DNA of 19,543 nt, from contig JBKJVQ010000236.1 in the NCBI GenBank assembly GCA_046717125.1, positions 1-19,543 on the forward strand. Direction: 5' to 3'. This document shows, in pieces, positions 5,719 through 13,375 of the stretch; the stretch's first letter is position 1; each line of letters begins with the position of its first letter. The translations under genes were made by a program, and so were the position numbers. This DNA is from JBKJVQ01 sp046717125. Lineage in GTDB: Bacteria; Pseudomonadota; Alphaproteobacteria; Rhizobiales; Methyloligellaceae. Below the pieces are notes generated by a model. It saw only the letters and a list, made by a program, of their open reading frames with translations, had not been told where the DNA came from and ran no database searches.

Positions 5719-7635
5719 ATGTCGACCGAAGCGACCCTCGCGACGGCCCAACCCACGAGCCAAACGACCCACGGCGCGGGTTTCGGGACCCTCCTCCTCG
5801 GCTCGATCGGCGTCGTTTACGGCGATATCGGCACCAGCCCGCTCTATGCGTTTCGCGAGGCCACCGTCGCGGCTTCCGGCGGTCCCGGTCAGGCCGTGAG
5901 CGAGGCCGCCGTGCTCGGCGTGCTGTCGCTGATCCTGTGGGCGCTGATCCTGATCGTGACGGTGAAGTACGTCTTCATCCTGCTGCGCTGCGACAACAAC
6001 GGCGAGGGCGGCACGCTCGCCCTTGCGACCCTTGCCCAGCGTGCGATCGGCACTCCCTCGAAAGTCGTGCTGGTCATCGGCCTGATCGGCGCGGGCCTGT
6101 TCTATGGCGACGCCATGATCACGCCGGCCATTTCCGTCCTGTCCGCGGTCGAAGGTCTGAAGATCGCGACGCCGGTGTTTGAGCCGTACGTCGTGCCGAT
6201 CACCGTTGTGATCCTCGTGGCCCTGTTCACGATGCAATGGCGCGGAACGGGAAAGGTTGCGCAGTTTTTCGGTCCCATCACCACGCTCTGGTTCGTCGTC
6301 ATTGCGCTCATAGGCGCCATGCACGTGGCGGACGATCCCCGCGTCCTCGAAGCGCTCAATCCCGCATACGGCTTCTTCTTCCTGATGGAAAACGGCCTGA
6401 CCGGCTTGTTGGCGCTCGGTGCTGTCTTCCTCGCGGTGACGGGCGCGGAAGCTCTTTACGCCGATCTCGGTCATTTCGGGCGCAAGCCAATCCAGTACGC
6501 GTGGCTGTTTCTGGTTCTGCCGGCGCTGGCGCTCAACTATTTTGGGCAGGCAGCGTTCGTGCTGGCCAATCCCACCGCAATCGAAAACCCGTTCTTTCTC
6601 ATGCTGCCCAACTGGGCACTCCTGCCGATGGTCGGACTTGCGACGGTCGCAACCGTGATCGCCAGTCAGGCTGTGATCACCGGCGCATTTTCGTTGACCA
6701 GCCAGGCCATCCAGCTCGGGCTCCTTCCTCGCCTCGAGGTCAGGCATACGTCGCATTCGCAGGCGGGCCAGATTTACATTCCGCGCGTGAACGCCATCCT
6801 GCTGGTGGGCGTGCTTCTTCTCGTCGCAACATTCGGAACGTCGAGCGAACTCGCCGGTGCTTACGGCGTCGCCGTAACGGCGGAGATGGTCGTCACCGCG
6901 CTCCTGGCCTTCGTCGTGATCTGGAAAGGCTGGGGCTGGGGACTCGCAGCCGCCGCAGCCCTGATGATGCCGTTCCTTGTTATGGATCTGACATTCCTAT
7001 CGGCGAACCTCCTCAAGATTTTTCAGGGAGGTTGGGCGCCGCTCACAATCGGCGCGGCCGTCGTGACGCTGATGCTGACCTGGCGCAAGGGCGTGCAAGT
7101 CCTGCGCGCCCGCACACGGCGGCAGGAAATGCCGCTGATGGATCTGGTCGAATTATTGGAGGCCAAGCCGCCGGCGCGGGTCGAGGGCACAGCGGTCTAT
7201 CTCACATCCGACCGCGACTATGCGCCGACGGCTCTGCTCCACAGCCTGAAGCACTACAAAGTGCTGCACGAAAAGAACATTATCTTGACCATCGTGACTG
7301 AAGACACGCCGCGCGTTCTGTTGCGGCGGCGGGTCTCGGTCGAACCCGTCAGCGGCACCTTCTCCCGCCTCATCCTGCGTATCGGTTTCATGGAAATGCC
7401 CAACACGTTCCGCGCGCTGGAACTCGTCCGCGAGCTCGGCTGGGACTACAATCCCGCGGCGACGTCGTTTTTCCTCTCGCGGCGCACCCTGCGGCGCGAT
7501 CCGAAATGCCGGCATATGCCGTTCTGGCAGGCGTCCATCTTCTTGACGCTGGCGCAGAACGCCGACGATGCGAGCAACTATTTCCGGTTGCCTTCCGACC
7601 GCGTGGTCGAGATTGGGACTCAGGTAACGCTCTAA
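5719..7635 (+). CDS. kup: Kup-family potassium uptake protein
   Basis: Kup (TrkD) is an inner-membrane, probably proton-coupled low-affinity K+ importer. The 638 residues match the family (622 in E. coli). The first membrane segment has the hallmark GVVYGDIGTSPLYAF at 31-45, followed by the conserved acidic motif CDNNGEGGTLAL at 91-102 after the second segment. About twelve hydrophobic segments run to roughly residue 450; the remaining 190 residues are a cytosolic domain. The start ATG has no good Shine-Dalgarno site; no upstream in-frame start is better, and the N-terminal tail before the first segment is a normal length. The stop overlaps the miaA stop by 4 bases (convergent). It is often present in several copies in rhizobia, so paralogue number cannot be given. 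Confidence 0.95.
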   Translation: MSTEATLATAQPTSQTTHGAGFGTLLLGSIGVVYGDIGTSPLYAFREATVAASGGPGQAVSEAAVLGVLSLILWALILIVTVKYVFILLRCDNNGEGGTLALATLAQRAIGTPSKVVLVIGLIGAGLFYGDAMITPAISVLSAVEGLKIATPVFEPYVVPITVVILVALFTMQWRGTGKVAQFFGPITTLWFVVIALIGAMHVADDPRVLEALNPAYGFFFLMENGLTGLLALGAVFLAVTGAEALYADLGHFGRKPIQYAWLFLVLPALALNYFGQAAFVLANPTAIENPFFLMLPNWALLPMVGLATVATVIASQAVITGAFSLTSQAIQLGLLPRLEVRHTSHSQAGQIYIPRVNAILLVGVLLLVATFGTSSELAGAYGVAVTAEMVVTALLAFVVIWKGWGWGLAAAAALMMPFLVMDLTFLSANLLKIFQGGWAPLTIGAAVVTLMLTWRKGVQVLRARTRRQEMPLMDLVELLEAKPPARVEGTAVYLTSDRDYAPTALLHSLKHYKVLHEKNIILTIVTEDTPRVLLRRRVSVEPVSGTFSRLILRIGFMEMPNTFRALELVRELGWDYNPAATSFFLSRRTLRRDPKCRHMPFWQASIFLTLAQNADDASNYFRLPSDRVVEIGTQVTL

Positions 7636-8561
7636 TCGAGAGTTGCACGCCTGCCACCGGCGTCATCACGGGCCGCGTGCGCAGCTGTCATCCCCTCCTC
7701 CGGCGTCTCCACCCAATTCCAGTCGCGCATGAAGCGCCGCAGCCACGTCATTTGCCGCTTGGCGTAACGCCGGCTGTCGGTCTTTGCGCGGACGATGGCA
7801 TCGTCGAGCGACATCCCTCCCCGCACATGCGCCATAAGCGGCCGGACACCCAAGGCGCGCGCGAGGGGTAGGCTTGGATCGAGGTCCATTTCCGCCAGAG
7901 CACGCACCTCGTCCAGCGCGCCGGACTCAATCATCGCATCGAAACGTGCATCGATCCGCGCGTACAGGACATCACGCGGCGGCGCGACGACGATGCGGAT
8001 CGCGCTTTGTAGCGGGATAAGGGGCACGGAGCGGGCAGACTGCCATTCCGCGAGCGACCGCCCGGTCCCATCGATCACTTCCAGTGCCCTGATGATGCGC
8101 TGCGTATCTGAAGGCCGCAGCCGGGCTGCCATTTCAGGATCGCGACGCGCCAGTGCGGCATACAGATCGACACCCCTGTCAGAAGCAGTACGCCAGCGGG
8201 CACGCACCGCCGTCGGAAGGTCAGGAATTTCCGCAAACCCTTCTGTCAACACGTTGAAATAAAGCCCTGATCCACCAGCGAAAATAAGCGGTGCATCCGT
8301 CGTCGCTAGAAGATCGGACACATCGCCGAGCCAGCGTCCCACCGAGTAGGCTTCGATTGCCGGGACGAAGCCGTATAGACGATGCCGCGCGCGCGTAAGG
8401 TCGTCCGCCGTCGGGCGGGACGTAAGGACCGGGGCGGCATCATAGATCTGCATCGAGTCCGCGTTGACGATCGTGCTGCCGTTGCGTGCAGCCAACGCCA
8501 GTGCAAGCGCCGACTTACCGGAAGCGGTTGGCCCGGCGATGAGGATGGGCATCGGTGTCAT
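7632..8561 (-). CDS. miaA: tRNA dimethylallyltransferase (tRNA A37 prenylation)
   Basis: MiaA transfers a dimethylallyl group to N6 of A37 in tRNAs that read UNN codons. From the chosen ATG (8559-8561) the protein has 309 residues. It has a P-loop GPTASGKS at 10-17, the NADSMQIY motif at 33-40, a TSRPT loop, and a C-terminal RRYAKRQMTWLRR stretch typical of the tRNA-binding part. Alternative starts are the adjacent ATG at 8564 and the ATG at 8552, which would still keep the P-loop. None has a strong ribosome binding site. The upstream palindromic repeat (8557-8640) abuts or includes the start, so the 5' end may have been reshaped by it. The stop overlaps that of kup on the other strand. Confidence 0.93.
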   Translation of the reverse strand: MTPMPILIAGPTASGKSALALALAARNGSTIVNADSMQIYDAAPVLTSRPTADDLTRARHRLYGFVPAIEAYSVGRWLGDVSDLLATTDAPLIFAGGSGLYFNVLTEGFAEIPDLPTAVRARWRTASDRGVDLYAALARRDPEMAARLRPSDTQRIIRALEVIDGTGRSLAEWQSARSVPLIPLQSAIRIVVAPPRDVLYARIDARFDAMIESGALDEVRALAEMDLDPSLPLARALGVRPLMAHVRGGMSLDDAIVRAKTDSRRYAKRQMTWLRRFMRDWNWVETPEEGMTAAHAARDDAGGRRATLD

Positions 8562-8640
8562 CATTCCGAGCGGAGCAAGCATTCCAGATGAGACAAGCAA
8601 GGCTCTGCATTGCTTGGTCGCCGCGCGACTCGCAATGACG
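8557..8640. repeat. palindromic intergenic repeat, second copy
   Basis: A degenerate relative of the element at 3519-3594: GTCAT...CGAGCGGAGCAAGCATTCCAG at one end and GCGACTCGCAATGACG at the other, with inverted arms between. It lies between miaA and the DUF1015 gene, and its left end overlaps the candidate miaA start codons. Confidence 0.72.
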
Positions 8641-8695
8641 AAATGAACAGGCTATGCGAGCGGCATTGGGAACGCGGACTTAGAGGGCTCTTCTC

Positions 8696-9916
8696 ATGCC
8701 GATATTCATGCCGTTTCGCGCGCTGCGCCCCGCCCCCGGCCGCGCCGGCGAGGTGATCGCCCCGCCTTACGACGTGCTGTCGAGCGCCGAGGCGAAGGCG
8801 CGGGCTGACGGGCGGCCGAACAGCTTTCTGCACGTCTCGAAGTCCGAGATCGACCTGCCCGATGGGACCGATCCCTACGATGCCGCCGTCTACGCCAAGG
8901 CGTCGGAGAATCTCGAACGCATGAAGCGGGACGGCGTCCTGATTCAGGATGAGAGCCCAAAGCTCTATGTCTATCGTTTGACTCGCGAAGGCCGCGTTCA
9001 AACCGGCGTCGCGGGCGCAGCCTCGCTCGCCGACTACGCGGCCAACCGCATCCGCAAGCACGAGTTCACGACCCCCGTGAAGGAGGACGATCGGGTCCGC
9101 CAGATCGAGGCGCTTTCGGCTCAGACCGGACCGGTGATGCTCGCTTATCGGGCAACGCCTGCAATCGACGACATCCTGGCGGAAGCATCGTCGGGCGCGC
9201 CGGATATGGACGAAACTGCCGACGACGGCGTCCGCCACGAAATGTGGACCATGCACGATCCCGGCATGATCGGCCGGCTGGTGGTCGCGTTCGAAATGCA
9301 GCCTGCACTTTATATCGCCGACGGCCATCACCGTTCAGCGGCGGCGCTGCGCGTCTCGCAGGCGCGGGGCGGCCCGAAGGAGGATGAAGGCTTCCTCGCT
9401 GTCGCCTTCCCGCACGATCAGATGCGCATCCTCGACTACAACCGCCTCGTCAAGGATCTGAACGGCCGGAGTCAGGGCGAATTCCTGACCGAGATCGGTT
9501 TTGCGTTCGACATGTTTCCATCGGAGACGCCGGTTCATCCCCGCGCACTGGACGAATACGGCATGTACTTGGCGGGGGGCTGGTTCCGCCTGATGCTGAA
9601 ATCCGGAATCCGCCCGGACAACGATCCGGTCGGACGGCTCGCCGTCAGCCTGCTTGACCGCAATCTGATCGCGCCAATTCTCGGCATAACCGATCCGCGC
9701 CGCGACAAGCGAATCGATTTCGTCGGCGGCGCGCGCGGCTTGCCAGAACTGGAGAAGCGCGTGAATCAAGGCGACGCGGCCGTGGCCTTCGCGCTCTTCC
9801 CTACGTCGATGGATGAACTGATGAACGTCGCCGAGGCCGGGGAGGTCATGCCGCCGAAATCGACCTGGTTCGAGCCGAAGCTCGCGGATGGTTTGGTGTC
9901 GCTGGTGCTCGAGTAG
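8696..9916 (+). CDS. DUF1015 family protein
   Basis: This is a conserved bacterial and archaeal family (DUF1015) without a settled role that I can state. The 406 residues cover the full domain. Features seen: an N-terminal FRALRPAPG followed by IAPPYDVLS, a central KHEFTTPVKEDDR at about 122-134, and the strongly conserved IADGHHRSAAAL near residue 205, whose Asp-Gly-His-His-Arg looks catalytic or ligand-binding. No signal peptide or membrane segment is visible, so it is cytosolic. The ATG at 8696 follows AGAGGG by 8 bases. In other phyla (for example Bacteroides) DUF1015 genes adjoin serC-serA. Here the gene stands where several rhizobia carry serB, between miaA and the Do protease; that comparison is from memory. 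A role in serine metabolism is a guess. Confidence 0.85.
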   Translation: MPIFMPFRALRPAPGRAGEVIAPPYDVLSSAEAKARADGRPNSFLHVSKSEIDLPDGTDPYDAAVYAKASENLERMKRDGVLIQDESPKLYVYRLTREGRVQTGVAGAASLADYAANRIRKHEFTTPVKEDDRVRQIEALSAQTGPVMLAYRATPAIDDILAEASSGAPDMDETADDGVRHEMWTMHDPGMIGRLVVAFEMQPALYIADGHHRSAAALRVSQARGGPKEDEGFLAVAFPHDQMRILDYNRLVKDLNGRSQGEFLTEIGFAFDMFPSETPVHPRALDEYGMYLAGGWFRLMLKSGIRPDNDPVGRLAVSLLDRNLIAPILGITDPRRDKRIDFVGGARGLPELEKRVNQGDAAVAFALFPTSMDELMNVAEAGEVMPPKSTWFEPKLADGLVSLVLE

Positions 9917-10149
9917 AGCGTGATGCGTCTGTGTATCGGTCCACATCTCTACGTCCTACGGTTTAACCGGGGACCCATGAAAGATGGATGGCTCGGTCAA
10001 GCCGGGCCCCGTCGCTGAGTTTGGATCGGCGCGTTCGATAAAATCGCGGCGCCATCCCGGGCCGCCTGCGCGAAGCGCATCCCGAGACCTCGGACCAGCG
10101 CAAGACTCTTCATCCGATTTCGTCGGCCATCCGCGTCGGCCGCCACGCC
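9917..10149. repeat. intergenic region with remnants of palindromic repeats
   Basis: No gene is seen between DUF1015 and the protease. A stem GGCTCGG (9990-9996) / CCGGGCC (10002-10008), preceded by TGGATG, matches half of the larger element at 19330-19413. A second C/G-rich inverted stretch with ATCCCGGG and ATCCCGAG lies near 10051-10087. Both look like decayed copies. The region lies 3' of both flanking genes (convergent), where such stems can act as end signals. Confidence 0.5.
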
Positions 10150-11793
10150 CTACCCCCCAATCGGTACCGCCACGAAGCGCTGCCGTTCGCCCTTCTTGTC
10201 TGACAGAAGCATCGGCACAAACTTCTTGCCTGCCGCGCGTGCCGCCTCGAAGCGGGTGAGGACGTCCGCCGGCGTCTTCACCTCGTTCCGAGTCACTTCG
10301 ACGATAACGTCGCCGGGCTTGATCTCTTTCTGCGCGGCAAAACTGTCGACACCGACATCGGTCACGACCACACCATTGACCTTGTCGTCGATCCCGAACT
10401 TCTTGCGGAGTTCGGCGGTGAGTAGCTCGATCGACAGGCCGAGCAACTCGTCCGGCGGCGAATGGGCCGACGGTCCGCGCTGGCCGCTTTTTCCGCCTTG
10501 CCCGCCCTCTTCCGATGGCGGTTCTTCGGTGCCTTCCGGCGGCGGCGGGACGGCGGGCGTCTCCTCTGATTCCGGCAAGCGCCCGATTTTCACCTGCACG
10601 GTCTGGCGCTCGCCGTTCCGAACCAGTTCGATATTGACGGTCGCGCCGATGGGAGCGCGCACCACCATACGCGGCAGATCCCTCATGGTTGCGATCGGCT
10701 TGCCGTCGAAGCTCAGGACGACGTCGCCAAGTTTGATTCCAGCCTCCGCCGCGGGGCTTCCCTCGGCGACGCTGGCGACCAGCGCGCCTTTCGCCTCCGG
10801 CACCTGCAGGCTTTCCGCAATGTCGTCGCTGATCGCCTGGAGATGGACGCCGAGCCAGCCGCGCCTTGTCTCACCGAACTCCTTGAGCTGATCGATCACC
10901 TGCGCGGCGTTGTTGGCCGGCACCGCGAAGCCGATGCCGATCGAGCCGCCCGTGGGTGAGATAATGGCCGTGTTGATGCCGATGACGTCGCCATACATGT
11001 TGAACAGTGGTCCGCCGGAATTGCCCCGGTTGATGGCCGCGTCGGTCTGCAGGAATTCATCGTACGGCCCGGAATTGATGTCGCGCTTCATCGCCGAGAT
11101 GATGCCCACGGTCACGGTTCCGCCGAGGCCGTAAGGGTTGCCGATCGCCATCACCCAGTCGCCGACGCGCATCACGGACGAGTCGCCAAACGACACGGCC
11201 CTGAGCGGCTTCTTCGGTTCGACCTTGAGCACGGCGAGATCGGTTTTCCTGTCGCTTCCGAGAATTTTGACGACGGGAAGTTTTGAGCCGTCGGTGAAAT
11301 TAATAATGATCTCCTCCGCGCCTTCGATGACGTGGTTGTTGGTCACCACGATGCCGTCAGGATCGATCACGAAACCCGACCCGAGCGAATTCACTTTGCG
11401 CGGAGGACCCTGCGTGTCGGGCTGGAAAAACTCGTCGAAGAACTCTTCGAAGGGCGAACCTTCGGGCACGTTCGGCATCGGCACGCCTTCAGGGTCTTTC
11501 GGCATGCCTTCAGGGCCTTTCAGCGTCTGAGCGGTCGAGATATTGACCACGGCGTCCTGAAGGCTTTCGGCGAGATTGGCGACCGACTCCGGTCCCTGCT
11601 GGGTGCGGTGCGGCCGATTCGTATCGGGAGCAGGCGCGGCCTGCTCTTCCAGAGCAGGTGCAGGCGCGGCCGCCGGCGGGGCGACCTGCGCCAAGGCCCA
11701 CGCCGGAGACAGGCCGATCATGACAGCGAGGCTACAGCGGATAAATCGCCAGCGTCCGCCAGACACGAAATTGGTCCGGGCCTCATGCCTCAT
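10150..11793 (-). CDS. degP: Do-family periplasmic serine protease (DegP/HtrA-like)
   Basis: This is an ATP-independent periplasmic protease and chaperone that removes misfolded envelope proteins. It has 547 residues. A signal peptide ends near AWALAQ (residue 36). A Pro/Ala-rich stretch at 38-68 precedes the trypsin-like domain, with catalytic His154 (TNNHV), Asp185 (KTDLAVL) and Ser259 (RGNSGGP) all present. PDZ1 covers about 313-405 and PDZ2 about 448-540. The two are joined by a linker at 408-447 rich in Pro, Glu and Gly. It is longer than enteric DegP because of these linkers. The ATG follows AGGAG by 7 bases. It ends the hflK-hflC-DUF2065 cluster but is separated from it by 210 bases with its own probable promoter. 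Paralogues are usual, so degP versus mucD naming is uncertain. Confidence 0.93.
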   Translation of the reverse strand: MRHEARTNFVSGGRWRFIRCSLAVMIGLSPAWALAQVAPPAAAPAPALEEQAAPAPDTNRPHRTQQGPESVANLAESLQDAVVNISTAQTLKGPEGMPKDPEGVPMPNVPEGSPFEEFFDEFFQPDTQGPPRKVNSLGSGFVIDPDGIVVTNNHVIEGAEEIIINFTDGSKLPVVKILGSDRKTDLAVLKVEPKKPLRAVSFGDSSVMRVGDWVMAIGNPYGLGGTVTVGIISAMKRDINSGPYDEFLQTDAAINRGNSGGPLFNMYGDVIGINTAIISPTGGSIGIGFAVPANNAAQVIDQLKEFGETRRGWLGVHLQAISDDIAESLQVPEAKGALVASVAEGSPAAEAGIKLGDVVLSFDGKPIATMRDLPRMVVRAPIGATVNIELVRNGERQTVQVKIGRLPESEETPAVPPPPEGTEEPPSEEGGQGGKSGQRGPSAHSPPDELLGLSIELLTAELRKKFGIDDKVNGVVVTDVGVDSFAAQKEIKPGDVIVEVTRNEVKTPADVLTRFEAARAAGKKFVPMLLSDKKGERQRFVAVPIGG

Positions 11794-11822
11794 TGGTACG
11801 CTCCTGAGAACTCAAATTCACG

Positions 11823-11847
11823 ATGACTTGGCGTTGACCGAAGTCAT
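11823..11847. promoter_or_regulatory. inverted repeat in the protease 5' leader
   Basis: ATGACTT (11823-11829) and AAGTCAT (11841-11847) are perfect 7-base inverted arms with an 11-base centre, 30 bases upstream of the protease start and just downstream of its probable promoter. It could be an operator or an RNA stem; no regulator can be named. Confidence 0.35.
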
Positions 11848-11861
11848 AAACGTGATCGATT

Positions 11862-11889
11862 CTAATAGGTTGAGCATGATGTCGTCCAA
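11862..11889 (-). promoter_or_regulatory. probable promoter of the Do protease gene
   Basis: On the minus strand TTGGAC (11884-11889) and TATTAG (11862-11867) are 16 bases apart, giving transcription from about 11855 and a leader of about 60 bases. The -35 half lies inside the palindromic repeat at 11870-11923. Confidence 0.4.
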
Positions 11890-11923
11890 AAAACCGCTTC
11901 ACACTTTTCGGCATCGTGCTCAA
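11870..11923. repeat. rhizobial GAGCATGAT palindromic repeat
   Basis: The ends TTGAGCATGATG and GCATCGTGCTCAA are inverted around a core that reads CCGCTTCACACTTTTCGG. This is the family often seen as GAGCATGAT...AAAACCGCTTCACACTTTTC...ATCATGCTC in Bradyrhizobium and Brucella-like genomes (recognised from memory). It sits between the DUF2065 gene and the protease. Confidence 0.78.
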
Positions 11924-12002
11924 GTCTGTCGCGGCGCACGATCCACGATGCGTATGATACAGGATCGCGGCGGCGTCGAGGATGGCGATGATGATGTCTT
12001 GT

Positions 12003-12188
12003 CTATCCTCTCACCATCCACACGAGCGCGACCCCGGCAAGCACAGCGACCGCACCCGACATGCGCAACTGTCCCTCGGGCATCTCCGACGCCGCTTCGA
12101 GTGCGCGGCGGCCGATCGAAGGCGCCAGAGCCCACAGGATTCCTTCGATCACCAGGACAAGCCCGATGCCGACGAGAAGGTCGCTCAT
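12003..12188 (-). CDS. DUF2065 (YjeT-like) small inner-membrane protein
   Basis: The protein has 61 residues with two hydrophobic segments: one at about 4-23 containing IGLVLVIEGILWAL, and one at about 45-59 before a short basic end. A short charged loop follows the first, with A-P-x-x-G-R-R-A-L and L-R-M-S-G, both typical of DUF2065. The family is commonly found right after hflC, as here. Its ATG overlaps the hflC stop (ATGA), indicating translational coupling and stable stoichiometry with HflC. Its biochemical role is not known to me; a partner of the HflKC membrane complex is a reasonable inference. A 209-base gap then leads to the Do protease. Confidence 0.88.
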   Translation of the reverse strand: MSDLLVGIGLVLVIEGILWALAPSIGRRALEAASEMPEGQLRMSGAVAVLAGVALVWMVRG

Positions 12189-13375
12189 TGCGCGGGCGGT
12201 GCGTCCTGCGGAGCCGCATCGGGCGCAGGCTGAACCTGGGGCGCGGGATCGAGTGGGGGGGCGGCGCCGGTGTCGGGCGCGGGCGGCGCCTCTTGCGGCG
12301 GAGCCGGCTCCTGCGGTTGCGCCGGAGCTGGCGCAGGTTCCTGCGCTGGCGGCGGAGTCGGCTCCTCTACTTCAGCCGATGGTGAGGCCGGCTGCTGAGG
12401 TTCCGGCTCCGGCGCCGCCCCATCCGCCCCTTCGCCCGGCACAGCACCGCTATCCGAAGGCGATCCGGGCTGGCGTAAGGGGGGCGTATCGGGCGTGAAC
12501 GGACCGCCCGCTCCCGACGGATTGTTGAAGTACCGGAAAAATTCCGTGTCGGGCGACAGGACGAGCCGCGTTCCATCGGGCTTCAGCCCCGTCTCATAAG
12601 CCTGCATCGACCGGTAAAACGCGAAGAAATCGGGGTCCTTGCCAAAGGCATCGGCATAGATCGCGTTCCGCTGCGCATCGCCATCGCCGCGCAGCCCTTC
12701 AGCCTTCTGCGTCGCCTGCGCCTTGAGCACCACGACCTCACGGTCCGCGGTAGCGCGGATGCGGCGTGACGCCTCTTCACCCTGCGCACGAATCTCCGCC
12801 GCTTCCCGCTGGCGCTCCGTCTGCATACGCCGAAAGATCGCGAGGCTGTTTTGCTCCGGCAGGTCGGCGCGCTTGATGCGGACGTCGACGACTTCCACGC
12901 CGTAGCCCTTGGCTTCCTCGTTCACCTGCGCACCGATCAGACGCATCAGCTCTTCGCGCTGGTCGCTGACGACAGCCGCGAAGCTGGAGGCGCCGAGCAC
13001 ACGGCGGAGCGCCGCCTCGAGAATCGCGCCGAGCTGTGAGCGCGCGCCCTCCTCGTTATTGACCGTCTGGTAGAACAGGAGCGGATTGAGAATGCGGTAG
13101 CGCGCAAACGCGTCCACCACGAGCCGCTTCTGGTCGGCCGCGATCAATTCCTGCGGGGACGTGTCGAGATCGAGCAACCGCTTGTCGAAGAAAACGACAT
13201 TCTGGATGAATGGAATTTTCCAGTTAAGGCCCGGCGTCGTGATGATGCGCACGGGATTGCCGAACTGAAGCACGAGCGCCTGTTGCGTCTGTTGGACGCT
13301 GAACAAAGTCAGCCATGCGACGACGCCCGCGATGACGAGGATAACCACGAAGAAGCCTAGATAAGTCCTGTACAT
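12185..13375 (-). CDS. hflC: HflC, SPFH/prohibitin-family modulator of FtsH protease
   Basis: HflC assembles with HflK into a large periplasm-facing cage around the FtsH protease in the inner membrane and tunes its activity. It has an N-terminal membrane anchor at about 5-25, then an SPFH domain (FGNPVRIITTPGLNWKIPF near 38-56), a coiled-coil region rich in Glu, Arg and Ala (about 188-235), and a conserved end with DPDFFAFYRSMQAYE. After about residue 290 comes a tail of roughly 105 residues made almost wholly of Pro, Ala, Glu and Gln, beyond the usual length of about 290-335. The ATG directly abuts the hflK stop (TAAATG), and the stop overlaps the DUF2065 ATG, so the three genes form one translationally linked unit. 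Confidence 0.95.
   Translation of the reverse strand: MYRTYLGFFVVILVIAGVVAWLTLFSVQQTQQALVLQFGNPVRIITTPGLNWKIPFIQNVVFFDKRLLDLDTSPQELIAADQKRLVVDAFARYRILNPLLFYQTVNNEEGARSQLGAILEAALRRVLGASSFAAVVSDQREELMRLIGAQVNEEAKGYGVEVVDVRIKRADLPEQNSLAIFRRMQTERQREAAEIRAQGEEASRRIRATADREVVVLKAQATQKAEGLRGDGDAQRNAIYADAFGKDPDFFAFYRSMQAYETGLKPDGTRLVLSPDTEFFRYFNNPSGAGGPFTPDTPPLRQPGSPSDSGAVPGEGADGAAPEPEPQQPASPSAEVEEPTPPPAQEPAPAPAQPQEPAPPQEAPPAPDTGAAPPLDPAPQVQPAPDAAPQDAPPAQ

Noticed and set aside
5518..6756. 412-codon minus-strand frame antisense to kup and crossing the ilvB-kup gap
   Set aside because: Its composition (Arg, Gln, Asp, His) is that of an antisense shadow; kup is certain on the other strand.
9335..9946. 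203-codon minus-strand frame antisense to DUF1015
   Set aside because: No ribosome binding site, no motifs, and full overlap with a conserved gene.
3519..10149. Repeats near 3519, 8557 and 9990 as a possible CRISPR array
   Set aside because: They are far apart, degenerate and internally palindromic, with no regular spacers and no cas genes.
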